Positions 17,600 through 26,368 of a DNA stretch of 64,000 bases are shown in pieces. The notes beneath the pieces are model-generated. The model was given only the letters and a program-made list of their open reading frames with translations. It had not been told where the DNA came from and did no database searches. The stretch lies in contig NZ_JALEGV010000036.1 in the NCBI RefSeq assembly GCF_022763245.1, positions 30,393 to 94,392 of the forward strand, given 5' to 3'. Every line of letters begins with the position of its first letter. The stretch's first letter is position 1. A program made the position numbers and the translations under genes. Source of the stretch: Oricola sp. (GTDB lineage Bacteria; Pseudomonadota; Alphaproteobacteria; Rhizobiales; Rhizobiaceae).

Positions 17600-17880
17600 T
17601 TGGCAATTGACTCCGAAATTCCTGCCGATCACATCGCATCGTTCCTTGGCTCGCGCTGCCCGATCGTCATGTTCGTTGCATCGATGGCCAACGGGCCCTT
17701 GAGGTCGTGTTCCATGGCAGTGCCGGCGATCCCGCGACCTTAGGCGTCGAGGACCAGCCAGAAAAAGAACGGCGCATAGGTGATGTCGGCGACCTGAAGC
17801 ATGTTCGATTGATGGGCATGGAAGTTCCTGTCGACCAGGTCGTTGGCTGGCCGCAATCGGGCGTCGCGGAGCGCTATTCG
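17600..17880 (-). pseudogene. Decayed IS3-family transposase (OrfB) fragment
   Basis: On the minus strand one frame reads NDLVDRNF at about 17840, then VADITYAP, FWLVLDA, a TAA stop, GIAGTAMEHDL and NMTIGQREPR. This follows the order of the N-terminal part of the IS3 OrfB DDE domain (NDLV-RNF, VADITY, VVLDAFSRRIVGWAM, NMA--QRRP). An internal stop, lost residues and absent ends show that it is inactive. It lies between the LeuD-like gene and the PhyH gene, where the gene content changes. The rest of the 17546-18077 stretch shows no gene that I recognise. Confidence 0.65.
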
Positions 17881-18077
17881 CATGCAAGGCGGGCCGCAGG
17901 CTCGACGCCAGTTCGACAAGCTTCAACGTTCAAGACACCAACGCAGCGTAACGTTTTGCGCAAAACCGGTTGATCCGACGGCACGATCAGGCGATCAACC
18001 GATGAGCGGCAGGCCGCTGGGTAAGTATCGACTTGGACCGATAGGGCGCTGTGCCCGATTGTTGGTGGGAGCGTGGC

Positions 18078-18842
18078 GTGCAGGGCAAGCGAGAGGAATT
18101 TGATCGGCTGGGGTTCTCGATCGAGCGGGGATTGCTCACCTCCGCGGAATGCCGCGCTGTTCTGGCCCATGAGAAGAATGAGTCCGGCGTCGCGCCGGAG
18201 CCGTGGGCGAAGGCGCGGGCCGCCATTGATCCGTTTTACCATCGGCTCGGGGCCGACGAACGGTTTCTCGCGCTGCTTCGGCCGCTACTCGGCGAGGACA
18301 TCGTGCTGTGGGGCGCCGACCTTCTTCTGCGCGCACCCGGCGTCGTCCACCCCTGGCACTGCGACATCGAGAGCTGCGGTGAGGATGGCGGCTTCGTTTC
18401 GATCTGGATCGGCCTGTCCCATACCAACAGGAAGTCGGCGCTCAATCTCGTTGCCAGCTCGCACAAATTCGGAACCACGATCCAGGAACAGGCCCACATT
18501 CACGGTCTGAGGCGCGGCGAGGGGACGGATGCCGATGTCGTCGCATGGGCGCGATCTCTCGACCCGGCAACGACGCTTGTCGCGCCGAAGGTGGGCAATG
18601 GCGATGCCATCCTGTTCGACGGCCGGCTCTGGCACGGGAGCCGAAATACGCGCAGATACTTTTCCCGCACCGCGATTCTGTTGCAATATGCGCGGGCCGA
18701 TCGCGCTGTCCGCATGTTCGATCCCGCCCATCTCGAATGGCCGTTGCGCACCCGCCAGGATGTCTTGCCGCCGGTGGTCGTGGTTTCGGGCCGTGCGCCC
18801 GAGGGCCTGAACGCAATCGTCGAAGCGCCGCTTGCCTCCTGA
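18078..18842 (+). CDS. Phytanoyl-CoA dioxygenase (PhyH) family Fe(II)/2-oxoglutarate oxygenase
   Basis: 254 residues. HPWHCDIES at about residues 93-101 supplies the His-x-Asp iron ligands, and LWHGSRNTRRYFSRTAI near 193 supplies the distal His and the 2-oxoglutarate Arg, as in PhyH proteins. GTG at 18078 is chosen because GGGAG lies 6 nt before it; a GTG at 18051 would add 9 residues. Members hydroxylate diverse small molecules, so the substrate is open. A bicupin gene follows 4 bp downstream. Confidence 0.82.
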   Translation: MQGKREEFDRLGFSIERGLLTSAECRAVLAHEKNESGVAPEPWAKARAAIDPFYHRLGADERFLALLRPLLGEDIVLWGADLLLRAPGVVHPWHCDIESCGEDGGFVSIWIGLSHTNRKSALNLVASSHKFGTTIQEQAHIHGLRRGEGTDADVVAWARSLDPATTLVAPKVGNGDAILFDGRLWHGSRNTRRYFSRTAILLQYARADRAVRMFDPAHLEWPLRTRQDVLPPVVVVSGRAPEGLNAIVEAPLAS

Positions 18843-18846
18843 GCCT

Positions 18847-19590
18847 ATGTCCTTTTCCTTCATTCGCCAGATCGAACGCTTCCCGGCAAACTCCGAATCT
18901 TCCGGCTGGACCCCGCATCCCCTGCTGCACAGGACGACGCCCTCGGCGGGCGCCCTGACGTGCCACTTTTCCGTTCTTGCCCCCGGCAAGACACCGCATC
19001 CGCCTCATGTGCATGTGGAAGACGAGATCCTGATAGTGCTGGAGGGCGAGGCGGAGATCGTCATGGCAGACAGTCCCGGCGATCCCGATCCCGTTGTGGT
19101 TCCAATGGTCCGGGGGCAGTTCTCCTACTATCCCACGGGCCAGCATCACACGATCCGCAACGCGTCGGATTCGGACGTCGTCTACCTGATGTTCAAATGG
19201 GCTGACGACGGACGGGAGACGGCGCTCGAACGCTGGTTGCGGCGCATCCGGAGCAATCGTCGGATCCTGACAACGGAGACGTTCGATCTGCGTCCGATGC
19301 TCGAAGTCGAAGCGGGTAGCGGTTTTGCGCCGACCCTGGTCATGGAAGGGCCGACGCGCTGGCTCAAGCGACTGCACTGCCATTTGTCCCGCCTGAAGCC
19401 GGGCGCCGGATACGAGACGCATTCGGATTCGCATGACGTCGCCATCGTCCTGCTCGATGGAGAAATCATGACGCAAGGGAAGTGCTTGAAAGACCGTGGC
19501 GTCGCATTCTTCGAAGCGGGCGAACCGCACGACATGCACAACCCCGGAAACGATACAGCGGCCTATTTCGTTTTGGAATTCCATCGCTAG
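18847..19590 (+). CDS. Bicupin protein of unknown function
   Basis: 247 residues with two cupin folds. The first has TPHPPHVHVEDEILIVLEGE (about residues 53-72) and YYPTGQHHTIRN, with the His/His/Glu/His metal set. The second, from about 175, has YETHSDSHDVAIVLLDGE and EPHDMHNPG, a weaker but similar set. Cupins of this kind may be dioxygenases, isomerases or sensors. It is probably co-transcribed with the PhyH oxygenase. No strong ribosome binding site is visible before the ATG, so coupling to the upstream gene is likely. Confidence 0.75.
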   Translation: MSFSFIRQIERFPANSESSGWTPHPLLHRTTPSAGALTCHFSVLAPGKTPHPPHVHVEDEILIVLEGEAEIVMADSPGDPDPVVVPMVRGQFSYYPTGQHHTIRNASDSDVVYLMFKWADDGRETALERWLRRIRSNRRILTTETFDLRPMLEVEAGSGFAPTLVMEGPTRWLKRLHCHLSRLKPGAGYETHSDSHDVAIVLLDGEIMTQGKCLKDRGVAFFEAGEPHDMHNPGNDTAAYFVLEFHR

Positions 19591-19629
19591 AGTGGTTTCC
19601 GCATCCAGTCCGGGGACTTCAGGAACGTG

Positions 19630-20544
19630 ATGAGAAGTCGTTGGCGGGCAAGATCGGCGGCCATCTGTGTAATTCGCAACGCGGCCGACCTCGTGCCCGT
19701 GCTCTGCGGGCATTATCTTCACGCCGGCTTCAATCGTCTGGAGTTTCTCGATGACGGTTCCACGGACGGCACCGGAGAAATACTGCACCGTATTGCGGCG
19801 GCGACGCGGAAAGTCATTGTCCGCAACAATCCGTTGGACGTGTTCGATCAGCGAGCCCTGATCAACGAGATGGCGAACCGTCTGATCGGCGACGGATACC
19901 GCATCATCTTCCCCTTCGATTGCGATGAATTCTGGCTGGTGGATGTGGCCACGCTCGCCAAGGCCATCGGTCCGTGGTCCTCTGACCTCGTCATTCGCGG
20001 CAAATGGGCGAATTTCGTTCAGATGCGCGAGCACCATGTTTCCACGCCTGCGGCACTTGCCGACATCCGCTACCGCGTCGCAGCGGAGGATGCCGCCGAC
20101 ATGGAAGACGTCATCAACTGGCGGCGCGGCTTCGTCTCGTCACAGCAGTCGAAATCGGCCGTCTTCTCTCGCTCTACCGTCGCCTTTTCGAAAGGCCAGC
20201 ATGTGCTCGATGAAGGCCCTGAAGCCGTACACGCGGAGCAGTTTCCCATCCTTCACGTTCCGCTGCGCAGCGCGGGCGAAATCCTTCTGCGCGGGCAGGA
20301 TCACGAGCCGCGAAGGGCGATGGTCCGGTCCAGCTTCATCGAGTCCTGGCAATCGCGTTTCTTTGCCGAAGCGTTGCAGGATGGCAAGGCAGACGCGGTG
20401 TGGAGAGCGAACAGCGCCGACGAGCACGGTCAACTCGATCTCCCAGGCGGTCCCGTCGCGCTGGTGCCGGATGACAGGTTCCGGCAGACGGTCGCTGCCG
20501 CCTTGCAGCATCTGGAGGCGGTCACCGGGCTGCGGTTCGACTGA
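19630..20544 (+). CDS. Glycosyltransferase family 2-like protein
   Basis: 304 residues. Near the N-terminus are AICVIRNAADLVP and FLDDGSTDGT (about residues 38-46), typical of the nucleotide-sugar site in GT-A enzymes, and FPFDCDEFWLVD near 98 provides an acidic DxD-like metal site. No membrane anchor is evident. GTG at 19627 and ATG at 19630 are adjacent; the ATG is chosen. It may decorate a surface polysaccharide or the product of the PhyH/bicupin pair, but 39 bp separates it from them and any link is speculative. Confidence 0.75.
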   Translation: MRSRWRARSAAICVIRNAADLVPVLCGHYLHAGFNRLEFLDDGSTDGTGEILHRIAAATRKVIVRNNPLDVFDQRALINEMANRLIGDGYRIIFPFDCDEFWLVDVATLAKAIGPWSSDLVIRGKWANFVQMREHHVSTPAALADIRYRVAAEDAADMEDVINWRRGFVSSQQSKSAVFSRSTVAFSKGQHVLDEGPEAVHAEQFPILHVPLRSAGEILLRGQDHEPRRAMVRSSFIESWQSRFFAEALQDGKADAVWRANSADEHGQLDLPGGPVALVPDDRFRQTVAAALQHLEAVTGLRFD

Positions 20545-20687
20545 TTTCCGGGTTCATCAGTTACAGCGCCGCGCTGGCGTCGAACCTCATGACCGATCAG
20601 GCCGCATCCGCTCGCTGAGACGGCTGTCCTTCAATTCCCGCTGCATGCGTCATCACCCATTGCCAAAGGGGAGGGGTTTGCGATAGC

Positions 20688-20702
20688 GTTCGCATTGCGA
20701 AC
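20688..20702. promoter_or_regulatory. Perfect palindrome GTTCGCATTGCGAAC upstream of the AcoX/GcvPA/GcvPB operon (regulon site A)
   Basis: A 15-bp perfect inverted repeat (7-bp arms and one central base) ends 27 bp before the start codon at 20730. It matches the palindrome between 32968 and 33166 at 14 of 15 bases, differing only at the centre, and resembles sites at 37757, 41518 and 45721. It is probably an operator for the IclR protein encoded at 33166. The rest of the 20545-20729 gap shows no gene. Confidence 0.8.
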
Positions 20703-20729
20703 AATTGTACGATTTTGTGATATCGCTTG

Positions 20730-21824
20730 ATGCTGGGATTGGTCATGAACCCCTATGCCGGGCTTGGAGGCGCGGTCGGGCTGCACGGCTCGGACGGTGC
20801 CGGCACGATTGCCGAAGCCTTGCGCAGGGGCGCGCAATCCCCGGTGCCGGAGCGGACGCGCCGTGCCATGGAGACCTTTCGCCGCGAAGGAGGCGGGGCC
20901 GTGCTCGCGGGGCCTGGCCCGTTGGGAGCGGACGTCCTCGACGAACTGGGCATGCCGCATGAGACAATCACGCTCGAACCCCGGGGCGGCGCGCAGGACA
21001 CGCGCGATTGTGTCTCGGCCATGACGGATGCGGTGGATCTCATTCTGTTTGCCGGCGGCGACGGCACGGCATGCGACGTCGCCTCCGCGCGCACCGGCGA
21101 TGTCCCTGTGCTCGGAATCCCCGCCGGCGTGAAAATGCACTCCGCGGTCTTCGCGCGGTCGCCTGAAGAAGCGGGCAGGATCGCGGCCCGCTATCTCGCG
21201 GCCGCCAGGCGTCGGCGGGCGCAGGCCGACGTGATGGACATCGACGAAGACGCGCGCCGCGCCGGCGTTCTGTCGGCGTCGCTCCATGACGTCGTTCCCG
21301 TTCCCGACGTCGGTCTGCGATTGCAGGGCCCCAAGGCACGGACAAGCGGCGACATCTCGGAACTCGATCCGGCGATCGGCGAATATGTGCGCCGGATGAT
21401 GCCCTCGATCCTCTTTCTCGCCGGGCCCGGAACGGCGATGGCGGCGCTCAAGGCGCGTGTCGGCGGCGGAACGCTGCTTGGCGTGGATGCCATCCTCGAC
21501 GGAAACATTGTCGGGAGAGATCTCTCCGAACAGCAGATCCTCGACCTGCTCGAACAGCAGCCGGAAGCGCGGATCGTTCTGAGTGTGATCGGCGGTCAGG
21601 GCTTTCTGCTCGGCCGCGGCAACCAGCAATTGTCCGCGCGCGTCATCCGACGCGTCGGTCCGGCCAATATCGACATCCTTTGCCAGGGCGCGAAGCTCGC
21701 CGCACTCCATCCGGTGGAATTGTCCGTCGATACGGGTGACCGCGCGCTCGACGCCGAACTGGCCGGATACAAGCCCGTAACGACCGGTGCCGGACGGCAG
21801 CAGGTCGTGCGCATTTCCTGTTGA
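20730..21824 (+). CDS. AcoX-like protein of the ATP-NAD kinase family
   Basis: 364 residues. LFAGGDGTACDVA near residue 108 is the GGDGT signature of NAD/diacylglycerol kinase folds, and GIPAGVKMHSAVFA near 130 matches the AcoX subgroup found beside acetoin and other alpha-cleavage systems. The role of AcoX is not settled. Here it is the first gene of an operon with both halves of a glycine decarboxylase P-protein, directly under regulon site A. ATG at 20730 is chosen over the TTG one codon earlier. Confidence 0.8.
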   Translation: MLGLVMNPYAGLGGAVGLHGSDGAGTIAEALRRGAQSPVPERTRRAMETFRREGGGAVLAGPGPLGADVLDELGMPHETITLEPRGGAQDTRDCVSAMTDAVDLILFAGGDGTACDVASARTGDVPVLGIPAGVKMHSAVFARSPEEAGRIAARYLAAARRRRAQADVMDIDEDARRAGVLSASLHDVVPVPDVGLRLQGPKARTSGDISELDPAIGEYVRRMMPSILFLAGPGTAMAALKARVGGGTLLGVDAILDGNIVGRDLSEQQILDLLEQQPEARIVLSVIGGQGFLLGRGNQQLSARVIRRVGPANIDILCQGAKLAALHPVELSVDTGDRALDAELAGYKPVTTGAGRQQVVRISC

Positions 21825-21848
21825 GTGAACGAATATGGAGAGACGCCC

Positions 21849-23237
21849 GTGACAAAAGCACATCCCTGGATGGCCAATTCGGTCCAGGGGATCAAGGACG
21901 AGATGATGGCTGCGCTTGGCGTGGACAATGTCGATCAACTCTTCGCGCAGATCCCCGCCGACCACCTGACCAGCAGGCCGTTCGACCTGCCGCCGCAATT
22001 GGCGTCGGAAGTCGAACTGGCGCGTCACCTCGACGATCTCCTGTCGAAGAACGCCAATGCCGCCGACAATCTCTGCTTCCTCGGCGCCGGAGCATGGCCG
22101 CACTACGTGCCCGCGATCTGCGACGAGGTGGCGAGCCGCAGTGAATGGGTGACCTCCGTGTTCGGCTCCCCGACATCCGACCACGGTCGCAATCAGGCCT
22201 GGTTCGAATTCTGCGCGCAGATCGGCGCTCTGGTCGAAATGGATTTCGTCGGTCTGCCCGTCTACAGCTGGGGCTGCGCGATCGGCCATGCCGTTCGCAT
22301 GGCGTCGCGGACGACCGGACGGCAAAAGGTCGCCGTGCCGGCGGCGATGGACCCGGAACGCCTCTCGGTTCTGCGCAACTATTGCGAGCCGGCGGAAATG
22401 GCCAGCCACATCGAAATCGTCGAGATCGCAGTCGGTCCCGACGGCCGGATCGATCGCGACGACCTGGCGGCCAAGCTCGACGAAACGGTCGCCGCGCTCT
22501 ATTTCGAGACGCCTTCCTGTCACGGTGTGATCGAGGCCGATCCTGCGGGGCTGTGCGCTGCGGCCACGGCGGCAGGCGCTGAGGCGATCGTCGGTGTGGA
22601 CCCGCTATCCCTCGGCGTTCTGGCGGCGCCCGGCTCCTACGGTGCGACCATCGCGGTCGGTCCGACCCAGCCGCTCGGCATTCACATGAATTGCGGCGGC
22701 GGCGTCGGCGGGTTCATCGCAAGCCCAGACGAGGAGCGTTACGCGCGCGAATACCCGACCCTCAACATCTCCATCACCGAGACGGTCGCGGAAGGCGAAT
22801 ATGGCTTCGGCCTGACGCTGTTTCACCAGTCGTCCTACGGCTCGCGCGACAAGGGCAAGGACTGGACCGGCAACTCGGTCTATCTCTGGGCCGTTGCGAA
22901 CGCGGTCTACATGTCGGCCATGGGGCCGGAAGGCTTCCGTGAAATTGGCAATCTGATCCTTGCCCGCGCGCGCCATGCGGCCGAGAGCATCGACGCGATC
23001 GACGGCTGTTCCGTCGATCTGTCCCGGCCGTTCTTCAAGGAATTCGTCGTGCAGTTCGACGCCGCGGATGTGGCAAAGGTCAACCAGGCGCTGCTGGCCG
23101 ACGGCATCTTTGGCGGAAAGGACATCACCGGCGAACCCGGCGTGGTCGGCAATGCCGCCCTTTTCTGTGTCACGGAAATTCACACCGAAGCCGACATCGA
23201 GCGGCTCTGCGTCGCGCTGAGGGAGGCCGTCCAATGA
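21849..23237 (+). CDS. Glycine dehydrogenase (decarboxylating) subunit 1 homologue (GcvPA type)
   Basis: 462 residues, the usual size for the non-PLP-binding half of a split P-protein. FLGAGAWPHYVPAICDEVASRSEW near residue 78 corresponds to the conserved FLGAGxYxHxxP region, and MNCGGGVGGFIA near 280 also fits. GTG at 21849 follows GGAGAG; an earlier GTG at 21825 has no such site. It overlaps the PLP subunit gene by 4 nt. GcvT, GcvH and lipoamide genes are absent nearby, which is unusual for a glycine cleavage locus. Confidence 0.85.
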   Translation: MTKAHPWMANSVQGIKDEMMAALGVDNVDQLFAQIPADHLTSRPFDLPPQLASEVELARHLDDLLSKNANAADNLCFLGAGAWPHYVPAICDEVASRSEWVTSVFGSPTSDHGRNQAWFEFCAQIGALVEMDFVGLPVYSWGCAIGHAVRMASRTTGRQKVAVPAAMDPERLSVLRNYCEPAEMASHIEIVEIAVGPDGRIDRDDLAAKLDETVAALYFETPSCHGVIEADPAGLCAAATAAGAEAIVGVDPLSLGVLAAPGSYGATIAVGPTQPLGIHMNCGGGVGGFIASPDEERYAREYPTLNISITETVAEGEYGFGLTLFHQSSYGSRDKGKDWTGNSVYLWAVANAVYMSAMGPEGFREIGNLILARARHAAESIDAIDGCSVDLSRPFFKEFVVQFDAADVAKVNQALLADGIFGGKDITGEPGVVGNAALFCVTEIHTEADIERLCVALREAVQ

Positions 23238-24781
23238 CCGCACCGATTTCCAATCGCTCCAAGGCCCGTTTCGAGGGCTACCATGCCGCCCGCTGGGCAG
23301 AACCCGTGGTCATGGAACTGAGCCATCCGGGCCGTCGCGGTGCCTTGTTCGCCAAGCCCGAGAGTGTGCCTTCCGTTCCCGAGGGCGCGCGGCGCGGCAA
23401 GGCACCGGAACTGCCGGAGATGACGGAGCACGATGCCCTGCGGCATTATCTGCATCTCAGCCAGATGACGCTCGGAATGATGGGTGTATCGCTCTTCGGC
23501 ACCTGCACCATGAAGTACAATCCGCGCATCGGCGAGCGTGCCGTCGCGGGCAAGGGTCTGGCCGAAGTCCACCCCTATCAGCCGCCCGAGACCCTTCAGG
23601 GCATCATGGAGATCTACGCCAACTTCAACGACTTCCTGTGCGAAGTGTCGGGCATGGATCAGTTCGTGTTCCAGGCGGGCGGCGGTGCCGATGCGGCCTA
23701 CACGCATGCCTGCGTGACGCGCGCCTATCACGCTAGCCGCGGCGAACTGGAACAGCGTGACCAGATCATCACCACGATCCAGACCCACCCGTGCTCGCCC
23801 GCGACGGCCAACACGGCCGGTTTCGAGGTAATCACGCTGACGCTTGAGGAGAACGGATATCCGTCGGTCGAGCAGCTGAAATCGGTGGTCGGCCCGCGCA
23901 CGGCAGCGCTCATGGTCAACAATCCCGACGACATGGGCATCTACAATCCGGACATCAAGGAATGGGTGCGCATCGTCCACGAGGCCGGCGGCCTGTGCTT
24001 CTACGATCACGCCAATTTCAACGGCGTGATGACCAGGCTTCGCGCCCGTGAACTCGGTTTCGACGCCTGCATGTACATGCTCCACAAGACGTTCGGCGCG
24101 CCCAAGGGCGGCGGCGGTCCGGCTGTCGGCGCCTATGGCTGTTCGGCGGAGCTGGCGCCGTTCTTGCCGTCCCCGCTGGTCGTGCGCGACGGCGACGGTG
24201 TCCGCCTCGACGAAAACCGTCCGCAGTCGATCGGCAAGATCCGCGAATTCTGGGGCAACGCGCCGCAGGTCGTCAAAGCCTATGCCTGGGCGCGGGCGAT
24301 GGGCGCGGAAGGATTGCGCGAGGCGGCGGATCTGTCGGTCCTCGCCAACAATTACATGGACAAGCGCTTGTCGAAGGTCGCCGGCGTGTCACGTTCCCAC
24401 GAGCATATCGACGCGTGGCGCATGGAAATGACGCGCCATTCGGTCGAGCAGGTGACGAAGGACACCGGCTGCACGGTCGTCGATATCGCCAACCGCATGA
24501 CGGATTTCGGCATCGACGCGCTTTGGCTGAGCCACGAGCCCTGGGTCGTCCCGGAGCCCTTCACGCCGGAGGCCGGCGAACTCTGGTCGAAGGAGGATAT
24601 CGACTACTGGATCGACGTTCTGGAGCACGTCATTCGCGAGGCCTATGACGATCCCGAGATGGTGAAGACCGCGCCGCACAAGGGAGCGATCCATCAGCTC
24701 AAGGGTGACGCGCTCGAGGATCCCGATCGCTGGGCGACGACATGGCGCGCCTATCTGCGCAAGAACGCCAGCAAGACGTAG
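23234..24781 (+). CDS. Glycine dehydrogenase (decarboxylating) subunit 2 homologue (GcvPB type, PLP-dependent)
   Basis: 515 residues. LGTCTMKYNP-like sequence (FGTCTMKYNPRIGE near residue 90) and LHKTFGAPKGGGGPAVGAYG near 280 match GcvPB; the Lys of HKTF is the expected PLP Schiff-base residue. In typical GcvPB the latter reads HKTFSTPHGGGGPG, so the His after the Pro is Lys here. With the preceding subunit it should form a decarboxylating aminomethyl-forming enzyme, possibly using a distant GcvH or acting on another amino acid. A bidirectional hairpin follows the stop. Confidence 0.87.
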   Translation: MTAPISNRSKARFEGYHAARWAEPVVMELSHPGRRGALFAKPESVPSVPEGARRGKAPELPEMTEHDALRHYLHLSQMTLGMMGVSLFGTCTMKYNPRIGERAVAGKGLAEVHPYQPPETLQGIMEIYANFNDFLCEVSGMDQFVFQAGGGADAAYTHACVTRAYHASRGELEQRDQIITTIQTHPCSPATANTAGFEVITLTLEENGYPSVEQLKSVVGPRTAALMVNNPDDMGIYNPDIKEWVRIVHEAGGLCFYDHANFNGVMTRLRARELGFDACMYMLHKTFGAPKGGGGPAVGAYGCSAELAPFLPSPLVVRDGDGVRLDENRPQSIGKIREFWGNAPQVVKAYAWARAMGAEGLREAADLSVLANNYMDKRLSKVAGVSRSHEHIDAWRMEMTRHSVEQVTKDTGCTVVDIANRMTDFGIDALWLSHEPWVVPEPFTPEAGELWSKEDIDYWIDVLEHVIREAYDDPEMVKTAPHKGAIHQLKGDALEDPDRWATTWRAYLRKNASKT

Positions 24782-24788
24782 AAATGAA

Positions 24789-24816
24789 AGAGGCGGCGCC
24801 TGCGGGCGCCGCCTCT
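24789..24816. terminator. Bidirectional terminator hairpin between convergent operons
   Basis: A 12-bp perfect stem (AGAGGCGGCGCC) with the loop TGCG lies between the GcvPB gene (plus strand) and the last gene of the minus-strand ABC/aminotransferase operon. On the minus strand it is followed by TTTCATTTC. Its place between two converging stop codons supports termination of both operons. Confidence 0.7.
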
Positions 24817-24845
24817 GCCGTCTGACCGGTTGCTTGGGAGGATGG

Positions 24846-25562
24846 TCAGATCGTGGCTTCGAGCCGCGTGTTGGCGACGATCTCCGGAATGCTGGCCTGA
24901 TTGGGCAGCGACAGGACCAGAGACACGATCTCGGCGACCGTTTCGGGCTGCAGGCGCTGCGCCTTGGGCGTGACGCCGGGGATTCCGTCGATCATGTCCG
25001 TGTCGATCGCGCCCGGGCAGATGGCCGTTCCACGCAATCCTTCGTCCCAGCCGGCGAAGCGGACCGCATGGGTCATGGCCAGCAATGCTTGCTTGGTCAC
25101 CACATAGCCCAGCGAGACGGTCTGGTCGCGATAGCGCTTGGCGTCGGTCGACGCGATGTTGACGACCCGGCCCCGGCCGGACTTGCGCAGATGGGGCAGA
25201 GCTGCCCGGATGAGCCGGAAGGGCCCCTTGACGTTGACGTTCCACATGGCGTCGAGATCGGCCTCGTCGCCGCGGGTGAAGTCGACCATCCTCAAGATGC
25301 CGGCATTGTTGATCAGGGCGTCCGGCGCGCCGGCACTCGCGACCGTGGCTGCAACCCAGCTGTCCGCGGTCTCCGGGATGTCGGCGTCGAAGTGATGAGC
25401 CCTGAGGCGGTCCGGTCCGACGTCCGGAAACGCCTCCGCGACCGTCTCCGGGGAGCGGACGCCGACGGAAACGACATGCCCGTCATCCAGCATCCTGCGG
25501 GTGATCGCGGCGCCGAGACTGCGGGCTCCGCCGGACACCATGACGATGCGGGGTGCGCTCAT
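24846..25562 (-). CDS. Short-chain dehydrogenase/reductase (SDR)
   Basis: 238 residues with a classical SDR fold: cofactor motif SGGARSLGAAI at about residues 10-20, NNAGI near 87, catalytic Ser in NIAST near 137 and YVVTK (Tyr-x3-Lys) near 153. Its ATG follows the stop of the upstream SDR directly, with no spacer, so the two are coupled. It is the last gene of the operon that starts with the binding protein at 32968. The substrate is presumably an intermediate of that pathway. Confidence 0.88.
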   Translation of the reverse strand: MSAPRIVMVSGGARSLGAAITRRMLDDGHVVSVGVRSPETVAEAFPDVGPDRLRAHHFDADIPETADSWVAATVASAGAPDALINNAGILRMVDFTRGDEADLDAMWNVNVKGPFRLIRAALPHLRKSGRGRVVNIASTDAKRYRDQTVSLGYVVTKQALLAMTHAVRFAGWDEGLRGTAICPGAIDTDMIDGIPGVTPKAQRLQPETVAEIVSLVLSLPNQASIPEIVANTRLEATI

Positions 25563-26345
25563 CTAGAAGAGCCCCTGATAGACGCCGCCGTCATTGACGA
25601 TGTTCTGACCGACGATGAAGCCTGCCTGTTCGGAACACAGAAAGGCGACAAGGTCTCCGCACTCCTTCGGATCGGCGAAGCGTCCGGCCGGAACGCTCTG
25701 AATGCGGTTCTCGACGATGGCCTCATAGGTCGTGTTTCCGCGCCGTGCATGGTTGTGCAGGTTCGTGTGAAGCGCGTCGGTGTCGAAGAAGCCGGGGCAG
25801 ACAGTGTTCATCGTCACGTTGTCCGGCACGCATTCGCGCACCATGGAGGCGATCGCGCCGGAAAGTGCGACGCGAGCGGCGTGCGAGTGGGCGAAGTTGA
25901 CCTGCGGAAACTTGATGAAGCTCACGGAGATGTTGACGATCCGACCGAACTTGCGTTTCCGCATGCCCGGAACGACGCCCTGGATCATCTGCACCGACGA
26001 GAGGAAGTGCGCATTGAGCCAGAACAGCCACTCATCCTTGTCCCACTCCTCGAAATTGCCGGGAATCTGGCGAACGCCGGGGTTGGAGACGAGGATATCG
26101 CTGTCGGGACAAGCCTCCAGAATGGCGGCGCGGCCCTCCTTGGTATTGTAGTCCGCCGCTACCGTCTTGACGGAAACACCCGTTTCGCCGCGAATTTCCT
26201 CGGCGGCTGCCTCGAGTGCGTCGGCCGTGCGCGCATTCAGGACGAGGTCAACACCTTCGCGTGCAAGCGACATGGCGCATGCCTTTCCCAGTCCCTTGCT
26301 CGCCGCGCTGACGATCGCCTTGCGTCCTTTCAGACCAAGATCCAT
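25563..26345 (-). CDS. SDR-family protein lacking the canonical Tyr-x3-Lys
   Basis: 260 residues starting MDLGLKGRKAIVSAASKGLGKA, with an SDR cofactor loop (SAASKGLG) and NGGVYQ-type C-terminus (VNDGGVYQGLF). Where classical SDRs have Tyr-Ser-Ala-Ala-Lys, this protein reads HSHAARVAL, so both the catalytic Tyr and Lys appear to be replaced (Ser and Arg by my alignment). The Ser of NISVSF is kept. A minor subgroup of SDRs with LSHASR-like sequences is known to me, so this may be a distinct catalytic type rather than a dead enzyme. ATG at 26345 follows AGAGGA. Confidence 0.83.
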   Translation of the reverse strand: MDLGLKGRKAIVSAASKGLGKACAMSLAREGVDLVLNARTADALEAAAEEIRGETGVSVKTVAADYNTKEGRAAILEACPDSDILVSNPGVRQIPGNFEEWDKDEWLFWLNAHFLSSVQMIQGVVPGMRKRKFGRIVNISVSFIKFPQVNFAHSHAARVALSGAIASMVRECVPDNVTMNTVCPGFFDTDALHTNLHNHARRGNTTYEAIVENRIQSVPAGRFADPKECGDLVAFLCSEQAGFIVGQNIVNDGGVYQGLF

Positions 26346-26368
26346 GGTTCGATCCTCTTTGTTCTTCT

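Noticed and set aside
20730..24781. A standard glycine cleavage operon
   Set aside because: GcvT, GcvH and lipoamide dehydrogenase are missing and an AcoX-like gene is present under a catabolic operator.
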